A DNA stretch of 64,000 nucleotides from Kitasatospora viridis. Lineage in GTDB: Bacteria > Actinomycetota > Actinomycetes > Streptomycetales > Streptomycetaceae. The position numbers were made by a program, and so were the translations under genes. How positions within the stretch are numbered: position 1 is the stretch's first letter; the number at the start of each line of letters is the position of its first letter. The stretch is from positions 5,113,001-5,177,000 of the forward strand of contig NZ_VIWT01000001.1 in assembly GCF_007829815.1 (NCBI RefSeq). The letters run 5' to 3'. Below the pieces are notes generated by a model. It was not told where the DNA came from and did no database searches. It worked only from the letters and a program-made list of their open reading frames with translations. Shown here in pieces: positions 52,204 through 61,777 of this stretch.

Positions 52204-53106
52204 TCAGCGTGCGGCCGCCTCCGCCCGCAGCGCCTTCAGGCGGGCCACGTCCGCCGGGTGCCCGTGGCCGGGGGCGGCCGAGCGGTCCGGGGTCTCCAGG
52301 ATCAGCGGCACCCCGGCGGTGGCGGGGTGGGCCAGCAGGTCGCGGAACGGGGAGGCGCCGATGTGGCCGTCGCCGATGTTGGCGTGGCGGTCCTTGCGGG
52401 AGCCGGCGACGTCCTTGGAGTCGTTGGCGTGGATCAGGCGCAGCCGCCCGGGGCCGGCCGCGTCCTCCAGGACGGCCAGGGCGGCGGCGACGCCGTCGGG
52501 GGCGGCGAGGTCGTGGCCGGCCGCGAAGACGTGGCAGGTGTCCAGGCAGACGCCGACCCGGGGGTGGCGGTCCAGCGCGTCCAGGTAGTCGGCCAGCTCC
52601 TCCAACCGGGAGCAGAGCGAGGCGCCCTGACCCGCCGTCGGCTCCAGCAGCAGCCAGGGGGAGTCGTCGCCCAGCGCGTCCAGCTCGTCGAGCAGCGGGC
52701 GGACGTCCTCGCGCACCTGGGCCATCGCCTCGGCCCGCCGGTGCGCGCCGATCGAGGAGCCGGTGTGCACCACCACGCCGAGCGCGCCGATCGCCCGGCC
52801 GCGCAGCAGCGAGTGGCGCAGCGAGTCGGTGGAGCGCTCGCGGGTGGCGGGGCTGTCCGAGCCGAAGTTGATCAGGTAGGGCGCGTGCACGTAGGCCGGG
52901 ATCCGCCGCTCGGCGCAAGCGGCGCGGAAGGCCTCGTCCTGCGCCGGGTTGCCGGCGGGGGTGGCCCAGCCGCGCGGATTGGCCACGAAGACCTGGACGG
53001 CCTCGCCGCCGATCCGCTCGTTGTAGGCCAGGCCGGTGCCGACCAGGCCGCGCCCGGCCACGGGGACGTGCGCGCCGATCGGGTTGCGCGGTGGTGCGTC
53101 GTTCAC
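52204..53106 (-). CDS. nfo: Deoxyribonuclease IV (endonuclease IV)
   Basis: A 300-aa AP endonuclease with a TIM-barrel. Metal-ligand motifs are all present: IGAHVPVAG, VHAPYLIN, VVHTGSSIG, LLLEPTAGQG, CLDTCHVFAAG, LIHANDSKD, DRHANIGDGHIG and LILETPD. It cleaves DNA at abasic sites in base excision repair. I use the GTG at 53106 (NDAPPRNPIGAHVP start); GTG 53124 is possible. Monocistronic; followed by the GT-like gene on the same strand after 218 bp. Confidence 0.93.
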   Translation of the reverse strand: MNDAPPRNPIGAHVPVAGRGLVGTGLAYNERIGGEAVQVFVANPRGWATPAGNPAQDEAFRAACAERRIPAYVHAPYLINFGSDSPATRERSTDSLRHSLLRGRAIGALGVVVHTGSSIGAHRRAEAMAQVREDVRPLLDELDALGDDSPWLLLEPTAGQGASLCSRLEELADYLDALDRHPRVGVCLDTCHVFAAGHDLAAPDGVAAALAVLEDAAGPGRLRLIHANDSKDVAGSRKDRHANIGDGHIGASPFRDLLAHPATAGVPLILETPDRSAAPGHGHPADVARLKALRAEAAAR

Positions 53107-53129
53107 CCTGAGAGGGTGCCACACGCGGA

Positions 53130-53162
53130 CGAGGCCGCCCCCACCAGGTGGGAGCGGCCTCG
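53130..53162 (-). terminator. Terminator after large protease gene
   Basis: CGAGGCCGC and GCGGCCTCG (9 bp) enclose a second CCCA/TGGG stem, 22 nt after the protease stop. Confidence 0.7.
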
Positions 53163-53184
53163 CCGTGGAGCGGGAGAGCGGTGA

Positions 53185-56100
53185 TCAGCTCACGGTGTAG
53201 CTGTACGGCAGGGCCGCCAGCACCGAACCCGTGGTGGCGAAGCTGTTGTTCGCCAGGGCCGCGCCCGCCGGGCCGGAGACCAGGTAGAGCACACCGTGCA
53301 CCACGCTGCCCTTGGCGCCCTTGGGCGTGATGGTGACCTGCAGGCTGCCCGTCGCACCGGGCGACAGGACCACCGGGGTGACGGCCGGGGCCGTCGCGTT
53401 CCAGGCCGCCGCGTACGGGTCGCCGGTGGTCGAGGAGACCGCCGGGTCGAAGGCCTGGGTGTGCGCCGAAGCGGTCAGCGTGGAGCTGCCCGCCGGGGCG
53501 CCGGCCGCCGGGAACGGGCCGATCTGCTGGATGTAGGTGCTCCAGAAGCCGGGGACGATCGGCTGCGCGGCGCTGCCGGCGTCCTTGACCACCGAGATGG
53601 TCGAGCCGCCCTGGGCCGTCTTCAGGTCGCCGAACAGGTCGGGCGAACCGGTCGGGCTGCTCAGCTCGAACTGCGCCGGGGTGGTGGAGGCCGCCACACC
53701 GGTCAGGCCGTCGGTGCCCGGCGGGACCAGGAAGCCCGGCACCACGGTGCTGGTGGTCATCGGCAGGGTGACGGTGGCGGAGGCGCCCAGCGGCACCAGC
53801 GGCAGGTTGACCCGGTTGTTCAGGCGCGGGTCGGCCAGCAGCTGCTGCACGGCGGCGGTGTTGTTGGTGTAGTTCACCGTGACGCTGACCGGCTTGCCGG
53901 CCGGCAGCTTGGTGCCCGCCGAGTTGGGCAGACCGGGCGCGGCGGCCTGGTTCTGGTCCAGGCCGATGGTGCCGGTGAAGGGCTGGCCGAGCTCGGCGCC
54001 GGAGACCGGGTTGAGCACGTTCAGCACGAACCGCCAGCGGCCGGCGGCCGGGTTGACGGTGGTCGCCGAGACCCCGGCGGTGGTGCTGGTCAGGTTGCCG
54101 TTGGTGTCGAAGACCGCGTTGGACTCGGCGTCGATCGGGGTGCCGTTCGGGCTGATCAGCACGCCCTGCATGATCAGGTTCGGGTCCTTGGCGACGGTCA
54201 GGCCGACCCGCAGGTCCTGGTGGCCCTTCGGCACGTCGAACGCCCAGGAGAAGCTCTGGGCGGGCGAGCTGGCCCGGCCGTTGCCGCCGGTGACGGTGCC
54301 GGTGAAGGTACCGGTGTTGCCGTTCAGCGGAACCAGGCTGCGCAGCACGACCGGGACGCTGGTGGTGGTGCCGTTGGAGCCGGCGATCACGACCGACTCG
54401 GTGGCGTCACCGCCGGCGGCCGGGGTGGTCAGCTGGACCTTGAGGGTCTTGGACTGACCCGGCTTCAGGTCGGTCACCTGCGGGCTGACGGCGCCGGCCG
54501 GCACCGCCTTCTGGGTGGAGGCGTCCAGCTGCACCGGGCCGGTGAAGCCGGCCGTGCCCGCCGGGGTGTAGAGGACGGCGGTCCAGGTGCCGGCCACCGG
54601 GTGCGGGACGTCCACGATGCCGAAGTTCGGCGAGACCGCGCCGCCCTGCGGGCGGGTGTTGGTCTGGAACCGGCCGGAGGGGTCCAGCAGGGTCATCCGG
54701 ACCACCGGGGTGACGGTGGAGTTGCCGTTGGCCTGCGGGGCGCCCTGCCACGCTATCGACGCGGCCAGCCGGTCGGCGCCGGCGGGGACGGTGAAGGTGG
54801 CCTTGTGCGAGACCCACGGCGCGCCGTTGGTCGCGTACGAGAACTGCGGGTCGGTGCTGGAGTTGATCTGCACCGTCTGCTGGGCGTCGCTCTGCGGCGT
54901 GAAGACGCGGGTGCTCGCGGACACGGTCTGCGGCTTCGCGCTGGTGTTGACCACGGTCACGTCGGCGGTGCGGGAGGTGCCCACCGCGCCGGTGTCGTTG
55001 ATCTGACCGGTGGTCACCGCGACGGTGCTGCTGTCCGTCGAACCGGCCGGGGCCTGGTAGCCGCGGGCGGCCTCGACGGCGCCGCGCACGTTCAGCAGGC
55101 CGGCGCCCTGCTCCTCGGCCGGCAGGCCCAGGTCGGAGGCGGTGCCGGTGAGGAACTTCTTCACCAGGGCGGGCGTCGGCGACTGGCCGTTGTGGCCGTC
55201 GCGGTAGGCCTGGATGACGTCGGCGGCGGCGCCGGCGGTCAGCGGGGCGGCCTGGCTGGTGCCACCGAACGGCTGGATCGGGCTGCCCTGGCCGTTGAAG
55301 TTGGTGCACTCGGTGTAGATCGAGACGTCCGGCGAGCAGAGCGCCCAGTCGGACTCACCGGGGGCGACCAGGTCGACGGTCTTGCCGGCCTGGGTGACGC
55401 CGCCGGAGGAGAGCGCCGAGATCCGGTTGTTGGCCCAGGTCCCGTTGGAGAACTGGAAGGCCGCGTAACCGGTCTGCGCGTACGACTGGTTGTCGGTCGA
55501 GGCCCCGGCGGAGATCACGTTGGGGTCGGTCGACGGGGTGCCCACGGTGCCGTTGATGCCGGCGTCGCCGCTGGAGACGGTGACCGTGACACCGGCCTTG
55601 ACGGCCATGTCGTTGAAGAGCGAGATGGTGTCGTGCGCGCCGCTGTCCGGCGTCACGTTGCTGCCGAAGGACTCGTTCAGGACGTCCACGTGGGCGACCG
55701 TGACGGCGTAGTCGATCGACTGCAGGATCGCGGAGTTCGGGAAGAGGTCGCCACCGGCCTTGAGCGCGACCAGCGAGGCGCCCGGCGAGATGCCCTCGAT
55801 CCGGATGTTGCAGCCGGCCGGCAGCGGGTGGCTCGGGTTGACGAACTTCGACAGGTCGTAGCTCTGGGTCCCCTGGGCGATCATCGCGGACGCGTCGCCG
55901 AAGGCCTCGGCGTCACCGGCGGGGCTGAAGAAGCCCTGGCCGGAGAAGTCCTGGTAGTCCACCACGGCGTGCGAGCCGTCGGGGCGGATGAAGTCCGGGT
56001 TGTTCGGGTCCAGGCCGTCCGCGATGTAGGCGACCTTGACGCCGGTGCCGTCGGCGATCTCGTGCGCGCCGGGGGCGCCGGGGCTGGACTCGGTGTGGGT

Positions 56101-56679
56101 CGAGTACAGCGCCTCGGGCTCCAGCAGCGGCTTGCTCGGGTCGCTGGGGCAGACGGCGTTCGGGTCCTGCGCGTCGCCCTTGGCGACCGAGGGCGTGGTG
56201 GCGGCCTTGGCGGTGCCGGCCGGCTTGGCAGCACCGGTCCCGTCGGCCTGGTCCGTGCCGGCCTTGGCCGGGGCGGGCGGGGTGACCCGGACGGTCTCGT
56301 CCGCGATGACCTGGGCGACGGCCGGGTCCGCGGACAGCTGGGCCCGCAGGGCCGGGCTGACCGTGGCGGAGAAGGCGTTGCCGACCACGAAGCTCTTGAT
56401 GTCGCTGCCGCCGCCGGCGCGCACCTTGGCCAGCAGCGGTGCCTGGGCCTGGGTCGCCTCCTTCTTGCGGGCGTCCAGGTGCCCGGCGTCCGCCGGGGCA
56501 CTCGCGAGCTGGTCCTTGAGGATCACGATCACCGGGGCCGGGTTGCCGCTCTCGGACGCCGCCTGGGCGTTCGGGGCGGGGACGGCCGGAGCGCCGTTCG
56601 CGGTGGTCCCGAAAGCCAGGACCAGGGAGGCGGCGGTGAGGGTGACGGCTGCGAGCTGCGGTTTGCGCCAGCCGATCAT
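53185..56679 (-). CDS. Secreted subtilisin-fold peptidase with sedolisin-like catalytic residues
   Basis: A 1164-aa exported protein. Signal peptide 1-29, inhibitor-I9-like propeptide about 47-132, peptidase about 205-560, then a 600-aa all-beta C-terminal region of several sandwich domains. The peptidase has the S8-like strand VAYIADGLDPNN (D221) and GGTSQAAPLTAG (S475). The usual HGTH motif is absent; in its place is EAFGD (E258, D262). The oxyanion segment is SSGDAG (D372), not the S8 AAGN-type. E-x3-D, SSGD and GTS are the S53 serine-carboxyl signature. It probably degrades extracellular proteins, perhaps at low pH. AAAGGAAG before the ATG fixes the start. Confidence 0.85.
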   Translation of the reverse strand: MIGWRKPQLAAVTLTAASLVLAFGTTANGAPAVPAPNAQAASESGNPAPVIVILKDQLASAPADAGHLDARKKEATQAQAPLLAKVRAGGGSDIKSFVVGNAFSATVSPALRAQLSADPAVAQVIADETVRVTPPAPAKAGTDQADGTGAAKPAGTAKAATTPSVAKGDAQDPNAVCPSDPSKPLLEPEALYSTHTESSPGAPGAHEIADGTGVKVAYIADGLDPNNPDFIRPDGSHAVVDYQDFSGQGFFSPAGDAEAFGDASAMIAQGTQSYDLSKFVNPSHPLPAGCNIRIEGISPGASLVALKAGGDLFPNSAILQSIDYAVTVAHVDVLNESFGSNVTPDSGAHDTISLFNDMAVKAGVTVTVSSGDAGINGTVGTPSTDPNVISAGASTDNQSYAQTGYAAFQFSNGTWANNRISALSSGGVTQAGKTVDLVAPGESDWALCSPDVSIYTECTNFNGQGSPIQPFGGTSQAAPLTAGAAADVIQAYRDGHNGQSPTPALVKKFLTGTASDLGLPAEEQGAGLLNVRGAVEAARGYQAPAGSTDSSTVAVTTGQINDTGAVGTSRTADVTVVNTSAKPQTVSASTRVFTPQSDAQQTVQINSSTDPQFSYATNGAPWVSHKATFTVPAGADRLAASIAWQGAPQANGNSTVTPVVRMTLLDPSGRFQTNTRPQGGAVSPNFGIVDVPHPVAGTWTAVLYTPAGTAGFTGPVQLDASTQKAVPAGAVSPQVTDLKPGQSKTLKVQLTTPAAGGDATESVVIAGSNGTTTSVPVVLRSLVPLNGNTGTFTGTVTGGNGRASSPAQSFSWAFDVPKGHQDLRVGLTVAKDPNLIMQGVLISPNGTPIDAESNAVFDTNGNLTSTTAGVSATTVNPAAGRWRFVLNVLNPVSGAELGQPFTGTIGLDQNQAAAPGLPNSAGTKLPAGKPVSVTVNYTNNTAAVQQLLADPRLNNRVNLPLVPLGASATVTLPMTTSTVVPGFLVPPGTDGLTGVAASTTPAQFELSSPTGSPDLFGDLKTAQGGSTISVVKDAGSAAQPIVPGFWSTYIQQIGPFPAAGAPAGSSTLTASAHTQAFDPAVSSTTGDPYAAAWNATAPAVTPVVLSPGATGSLQVTITPKGAKGSVVHGVLYLVSGPAGAALANNSFATTGSVLAALPYSYTVS

Positions 56680-56850
56680 GAACTTCCTTTCGTCTGATAA
56701 GACGTCAGGAGGCGTCACCAGACCGCGCGTACCGGGGTCGGACGCACGCGTGCCTCTGGAACGCCCGTCCCGACAAGCTCACGCATTCCATCGCGCCCGC
56801 GGCCTTTCGGACAAGGGGTTGCGGGGTACGGAACAACAGCGAGAGCGGAG

Positions 56851-56873
56851 TTGACCGTCCGATAGACGGACAA
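56851..56873. promoter_or_regulatory. Inverted repeat in protease / acyl-CoA ligase divergent region
   Basis: TTGACCGTC-cgata-GACGGACAA has 9-bp arms with one mismatch, about 170 bp before the protease start and 95 bp before the ligase. Candidate operator. The rest of the 289-bp gap is AT-rich near 56917-56965 and otherwise unremarkable. Confidence 0.4.
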
Positions 56874-56968
56874 TCGCACGTCAGACGGGTCATGACAGGT
56901 CGCCGCGCCGTGAGCTTTTTATGAAGATCGCAACATAACCATTTGGCTGTCCGGAAATATTGGTTGTC

Positions 56969-58519
56969 ATGGACCTCTCCAACACGGCGTCAGCCGCGGA
57001 CCCGCTCCACCCGAGCACCGTCCCCGGCCTGCTGCGCCGCTCCGCCGCCCGCACCCCCGAGCGCCGCGCGCTGCGCTACACCGCCCCCGGCACCGACCGC
57101 TCCTGGACCTACCGGGAACTCGACGACGCCGTCACCCGGGCCGCCGCCCACCTGCTCGCCCTCGGCCTGCGCCCCGGCGACCGGGTGGCCGCGCTCGGCC
57201 GCAACTCCGACGCCTACCTGCTGCTCTTCCTCGCCTGCGGCCGGGCCGGCCTGGTCCACGTGCCGGTCAACTACAACTGCAACGCCGCCGAACTGCGCTA
57301 CTTCACCGAGCAGTCCGGCAGTTCCGCGCTCTTCCACGACGCGGCCTTCGGCGAACTGGTCGCGGCAGTCCGCCCGGCGGGCACCACCCGCCCGCTGGAG
57401 GACCTGCTGACGGTGGCTCAGCACGGCCCCGTCGAGGATCCTGGGGTGCCGGTCCGCGACACCGACCTGGCCCAGCTGCTCTACACCTCCGGCACCACCG
57501 CCGCCCCCAAGGGCGCGATGATGACCCACCGGGCGCTGCTGCACGAGTACCTGTCCGCCGTGGTCGGCCTCGACCTGCGCGAGGGCGACCGCCCGCTGCA
57601 CGCCCTGCCGCTCTACCACTCCGGGCAGCTGCACGTCTTCCTGCTGCCGGCCCTGCTGCTCGGCTGCGAGAACCACCTGGTGCAGAGCCCGGACCCGGCC
57701 CAGGTGCTGCGGCTGCTCGCCGCCGAGCGGCTCACCTCCTTCTTCGCCCCGCCCACCGTGTGGACCGCGCTGGCCGCCCACCCCGACTTCCCGACCACCG
57801 ACCTGGGCGCGCTGGAGAAGGCCTACTACGGCGCCTCGGTGATGCCCGCCCCGGTGCTGGAACGGCTGCGCGCGGCCCTGCCGGGCACCGGCTTCTACAA
57901 CGCCTTCGGGCAGTCCGAGATCGCCCCGCTGGCCGCCGTGCTGCGCCCCGAGGAGCACGCCGACCGGCCCGGCTCGGCCGGCCGCACGGTGCTCTTCGTC
58001 GAGGCCAGGGTGGTGGACCCGCAGGGCCGCGAACTGCCGCCCGACGAGCCCGGCGAACTGGTCTACCGCTCGCCCCAACTGTGCACCGGCTACTGGGACA
58101 AGCCGGAGGAGACCGCGGCCGCCTTCGACGGCGAGTGGTTCCGCTCCGGCGACCTGGTCCGCCGGGACGCCGACGGCTACCTCTACGTGGTGGACCGGAT
58201 CAAGGACGTGATCAACACCGGCGGCGTGCTGGTCGCCTCCCGCGAGGTGGAGGACGTGCTCTTCGCCCACCCGGGCGTCGCCGAGGCCGCCGTGATCGGC
58301 GTCCCGCACCCGCACTGGATCGAGGCGGTGACCGCCGTGGTGGTGGCCCGGGAGCCGCTGGACGGGGCCGAGCTGATCGCCTGGCTGCGCGAGCGGCTGC
58401 CCGCGCACAAGACGCCCAAGGCGGTGCACTTCGTGGCGGCGTTGCCGAAGAACGCCTCCGGCAAGGTGCTCAAGCGGGAGCTCCGGGAGCGGGTGACCGG
58501 CTCCGGGAACGCGTTCTGA
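56969..58519 (+). CDS. Acyl-CoA synthetase (AMP-forming)
   Basis: A 516-aa ANL-superfamily enzyme. LLYTSGTTAAPKGAMMTH is the P-loop (A3), YGASVMPAPVLERL and FYNAFGQSEIAPL are A4-A5, SGDLVRRDADGYLYVVDRIK is A7-A8, and the catalytic Lys lies in LPKNASGKVLKREL (A10). It activates a fatty or aryl acid to an acyl-AMP and then the CoA thioester. Long/medium-chain class by resemblance. The ATG at 56969 is preceded by no clear Shine-Dalgarno. It converges with the SpoIIE-type gene. Confidence 0.93.
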   Translation: MDLSNTASAADPLHPSTVPGLLRRSAARTPERRALRYTAPGTDRSWTYRELDDAVTRAAAHLLALGLRPGDRVAALGRNSDAYLLLFLACGRAGLVHVPVNYNCNAAELRYFTEQSGSSALFHDAAFGELVAAVRPAGTTRPLEDLLTVAQHGPVEDPGVPVRDTDLAQLLYTSGTTAAPKGAMMTHRALLHEYLSAVVGLDLREGDRPLHALPLYHSGQLHVFLLPALLLGCENHLVQSPDPAQVLRLLAAERLTSFFAPPTVWTALAAHPDFPTTDLGALEKAYYGASVMPAPVLERLRAALPGTGFYNAFGQSEIAPLAAVLRPEEHADRPGSAGRTVLFVEARVVDPQGRELPPDEPGELVYRSPQLCTGYWDKPEETAAAFDGEWFRSGDLVRRDADGYLYVVDRIKDVINTGGVLVASREVEDVLFAHPGVAEAAVIGVPHPHWIEAVTAVVVAREPLDGAELIAWLRERLPAHKTPKAVHFVAALPKNASGKVLKRELRERVTGSGNAF

Positions 58520-58530
58520 CGGTCGGTCAG
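58516..58530. promoter_or_regulatory. CTGAC-N5-GTCAG palindrome across two convergent stops
   Basis: CTGACGGTCGGTCAG contains the TGA of the acyl-CoA ligase (58517-58519) and the complementary stop of the multisensor gene (58527-58529), the same layout as at 7621. Confidence 0.4.
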
Positions 58531-61500
58531 GCCGGGCTGCCGGGCGGCAGCTCCAGCTCGAACCAGACCACCTTGCCCTCCTTGGTGCCCCGGCTGCCCC
58601 AGCGGTGCGCCAGCTCGTTCACCAGGTGCATGCCGCGCCCGCCCTCGTCGTCCTCCAGCGGCCGGCGCAGCTTGGGCGCCTGCCCGTCCACGTCGGAGAC
58701 CTCGATGGTGAGCACCTGGTGGCGGAAGAGCCGCAGCTGGGTCGGGGCGCCGGCGTGCACCAGGGCGTTGGTGATCAGCTCGCTGGTCAGCAGCTCGGCC
58801 TGGTCGGCCAGCGCGTCCAGGCCCCAGCCGGCCAGCACCCGGCGGGTGAACCGCCGGGCGTGGCCGACCAGGGCCCGGTCGCCGCGCAGCGACAGGGTGG
58901 CGATCCGGTTCGGGCCGATCGGCTCGGCCCGGGCCATGATCACCGCGATGTCGTCCTCCCGGTCGCCGGTGACCAGCCGGTCCAGCACCGCGTCGCAGCT
59001 CTCCTCCAGCCCGCCGCGCTGCTCGGCCACGGTGCGCCGCAGCAGCTCCAGCCCTTCGTCCAGGTCGCGGTCCCGGCGCTCGATCAGGCCGTCGGTGCAG
59101 AGCACCAGCAGGCCGTTCGGCGGCAGTGCGAAGTCCACGCTCTCGAACGGCACCCCGCCCACCCCGAGCGGTGCGCCCGGCGGCAGCTCCAGCACCTGCG
59201 GCTCGCCGTCCGGGCCGGTCAGCAGCGGCGGCACGTGGCCGGCGCAGGCGGCGGTGCCGACCAGGTCCACCGGGTCCAGCACCACGCACACGCAGGTGGC
59301 GTACTGCCCGTGGCCGGTGCCCTCGTTGACGGTGGCGGCCGCCTCGTCCAGCCGGCGCAGCACCCGGGCCGGATCCATGTCCAGGGTGATCAGGGTGCGC
59401 GCCACGGTGCGCAGCTGACCCATCGTCGCCGCGGCCCGCAGGCCGTGCCCGGTGACGTCGCCGACCACCAGCGCGACCCGCCCGCAGGGCAGCGGCACCA
59501 CGTCGAACCAGTCGCCGCCGACCTCGCTGAGCTGACTGGCCGGCAGGTAGCGGTGGGCGATCTGCAGGCCGGGGGAGTCGGGCACCCGCTGCGGCAGCAG
59601 GCTGCGCTGCAGGGTCAGCGCGGTGTCCCGCTCGCGGCGGTAGAGCCGGGCGTTGTCGATCGCCACCGCGGCCCGCGCGGCCAGCTCCTCGGCGAGCGCC
59701 ACGTCGGCCTCGGTGAACGGCTCCGGGTTGTGCATCCGCATGAACTCGGCGCCGCCGAGCACCCGGCCGCGGGCCAGCAGCGGCACCATCAGGTAGGAGT
59801 GGATGCCGGAGTCCAGGGCCGGCTGGATCCGGTCGGGGGAGGCCACGATGGTGGCCAGGTTCTCCTCGTCCACCTCGGCGACCAGGATCGACCGGCCGGT
59901 GCGCAGGCTCTGCGCGTACAGCGCGGCCGACTGGGAGCTGCCGCCCACCGGGTCGGCGGCGCCGGTCAGCACCCCGCCCGCGTCCACCTCGCCGACCGCC
60001 ACCGCGCGCATCGTCACGGTGCCCGACGGCGGCACCACGGCGCCCTCCGCGCCGATCAGCACGGCCTCCAGCAGGTCGACGGTGACGAAGTCGGCGAACC
60101 GGCCGAGCACCACCTCGACCAGTTCCTCGGCGGTGCGCGGCAGGTCCAGGGTGGTGCCGATCCGGGAGGATGCCTCGTTCAGCAGGGCCAGCCGGTCGGT
60201 CGCCTCGCGGGCCTGCACCAGGGCCTGGCGGCGGGCCTCGGCGGCCCGCCGCTCCAGGGTGTAGAGCCGGGCGTTGTCGATCGCCACGGCGGCCCGGGAG
60301 GTCAGCTCGTCGCCGAGGGTGATGTCCGCCTCGGCGAAGGACTCGCGCTCGCCGCGCCGCGAGTAGACCACCATGCCGAGCACCGTGCCGCGGGCCACCA
60401 GCGGGGTGATCCGCACCGATCGGGACCGCCGGCCGAGGAAGCTGCGCAGCTGAACGCTGGTCAGCGCCCCGGTCAGCGGCGGCAGTTCCCAGGACGGCAC
60501 GACCACGGTCCGCGCGCCGGTCATCGCCCGGGCGTAGGCGGAGCCGGGCGGCACCTCGTAGACGCCGTCGATCGGCAGGCGGTCGAGCGGGTAGCCGGGG
60601 TCGGCGGCGGCCAGCGCCAACCGGCGCACCCGCAGCGGGGCGTGGCTGCCGGTGGCGGCCGAGTCGGCCGAGCCGACCAGCGGGTCCAGCGCGAAGACGC
60701 CGCTCAGGTCGGCCACCCGGGGCACCATCGCCTCGGCCAGCTCCCGGGCGGTGGTGTGCAGGTCCAGGGTGGTGCCGATGGAGGCGGTGGCGTCCACCAG
60801 CAGGGCCAGCCGGTCCTGCGCCCGGGCGGCCCGGAACTCGGCGAGGTAGTGGTCGGTGACGTCGACGATGGTCGAGCAGACGCCGTGGACCTGCCCGGGC
60901 GGGTCCTCCAGCCGGAAGTAGGAGGCCGACCAGGCGTGGTCGTGGTGCGGGTCGCCGGGGGTGCGGCCGTGCGAGCGGGCGTCCAGCACCGGCTCGCCGG
61001 TGATCAGCACCTGCCGCATCACGGCCTCGATCTCGGCGCCGTTGATGCCGGGCAGCACCTCGGAGATCCGCCGGCCCACGTGCTCGGCCACCGTCATGCC
61101 GTTGACCTGGGCCAGCGCCTGGTTGAGCCGGACGAACCTGAGCTGCTCGTCGTAGACCGCCATGCCGACCGGGGACTGGGTGAAGAAGCCGTCCAGCACC
61201 GCCAGGTCGGCCTGGATCCGGCGCAGCGAGGTCACGTCGGAGGCCACCGCGAGCACCAGCGGCTCGCCGTCCGGGCCGGTCACCGGGTGGGTGCGGAACT
61301 CCAGGTTGACCAGGTGGCCGGAGCGGTGCCGGACCGGGAAGACGCCGGACCAGGACCGGCCGGACAGGATCCGCTCGAACAGCTCCAGCACCTGCGGGCG
61401 CTGGTCCTCGGTGGCCAGCAGCACGGCGGCGGGGGTGCCGATCGCCTCCTCGGCGGTGTGGCCGAGGAGTTCCGCGGCGTCGTCGCTCCAGTGCAGGATG

Positions 61501-61625
61501 CGGCCGTCGCGGCGCAGCAGCGCGGTGGCGATCGGCACGATCAGCGGGGGCTCGGAGCGGCCGTCAGCGCCGTCCGCCGCACCGCGGCGGGCGGCGCCAC
61601 CGCTCTCCTGTCCGACTGCGTCCAT
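58527..61625 (-). CDS. PAS-GAF-PP2C (SpoIIE/RsbU) phosphatase with C-terminal HATPase
   Basis: A 1032-aa regulator. Two PAS domains (about 28-262), two GAF domains (about 270-445 and 475-655), a PP2C/SpoIIE phosphatase (about 670-890) with GGDWFDV, VVGDVTGHG, LCTDGLIE and DREDDIAVI, and an RsbW-like HATPase (about 895-1025) with LLTSELITNALVHAG and GGRGMHLV. It would both dephosphorylate an anti-anti-sigma factor and phosphorylate or bind partners, a one-protein partner-switch common in Streptomyces. The signal is unknown. No antagonist or sigma gene is adjacent. Confidence 0.92.
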   Translation of the reverse strand: MDAVGQESGGAARRGAADGADGRSEPPLIVPIATALLRRDGRILHWSDDAAELLGHTAEEAIGTPAAVLLATEDQRPQVLELFERILSGRSWSGVFPVRHRSGHLVNLEFRTHPVTGPDGEPLVLAVASDVTSLRRIQADLAVLDGFFTQSPVGMAVYDEQLRFVRLNQALAQVNGMTVAEHVGRRISEVLPGINGAEIEAVMRQVLITGEPVLDARSHGRTPGDPHHDHAWSASYFRLEDPPGQVHGVCSTIVDVTDHYLAEFRAARAQDRLALLVDATASIGTTLDLHTTARELAEAMVPRVADLSGVFALDPLVGSADSAATGSHAPLRVRRLALAAADPGYPLDRLPIDGVYEVPPGSAYARAMTGARTVVVPSWELPPLTGALTSVQLRSFLGRRSRSVRITPLVARGTVLGMVVYSRRGERESFAEADITLGDELTSRAAVAIDNARLYTLERRAAEARRQALVQAREATDRLALLNEASSRIGTTLDLPRTAEELVEVVLGRFADFVTVDLLEAVLIGAEGAVVPPSGTVTMRAVAVGEVDAGGVLTGAADPVGGSSQSAALYAQSLRTGRSILVAEVDEENLATIVASPDRIQPALDSGIHSYLMVPLLARGRVLGGAEFMRMHNPEPFTEADVALAEELAARAAVAIDNARLYRRERDTALTLQRSLLPQRVPDSPGLQIAHRYLPASQLSEVGGDWFDVVPLPCGRVALVVGDVTGHGLRAAATMGQLRTVARTLITLDMDPARVLRRLDEAAATVNEGTGHGQYATCVCVVLDPVDLVGTAACAGHVPPLLTGPDGEPQVLELPPGAPLGVGGVPFESVDFALPPNGLLVLCTDGLIERRDRDLDEGLELLRRTVAEQRGGLEESCDAVLDRLVTGDREDDIAVIMARAEPIGPNRIATLSLRGDRALVGHARRFTRRVLAGWGLDALADQAELLTSELITNALVHAGAPTQLRLFRHQVLTIEVSDVDGQAPKLRRPLEDDEGGRGMHLVNELAHRWGSRGTKEGKVVWFELELPPGSPA

Positions 61626-61672
61626 GGCCGCCGACCGTTCGAAGGGGGTTCCCGCTCAGGCATCCCCCATTT

Positions 61673-61740
61673 TCCCACCGTGTCAGCAGCCCCACCGTGC
61701 CAGCAGCCCCACCGTGTCGGCAGCCCCGCCGTGTCGGCGG
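61673..61740. repeat. Four tandem 17-bp repeats in a divergent promoter
   Basis: Units TCCCACCGTGTCAGCAG, CCCCACCGTGCCAGCAG, CCCCACCGTGTCGGCAG and CCCCGCCGTGTCGGCGG lie end to end between the multisensor and stress-protein starts. Iteron-like. Confidence 0.8.
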
Positions 61741-61777
61741 GCCGGCCGGCCGGGGCGGGCGGGACATACTGACCGTC

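Noticed and set aside
53296..56697. Very long open frame on the plus strand opposite the large protease
   Set aside because: It is an antisense shadow: Arg/Gly/Val-rich, no domain, and third-position GC favours the minus strand.
58605..61772. Very long plus-strand open frame opposite the PP2C multisensor
   Set aside because: Shadow of the minus-strand gene, whose PAS, GAF, PP2C and HATPase motifs are clear.
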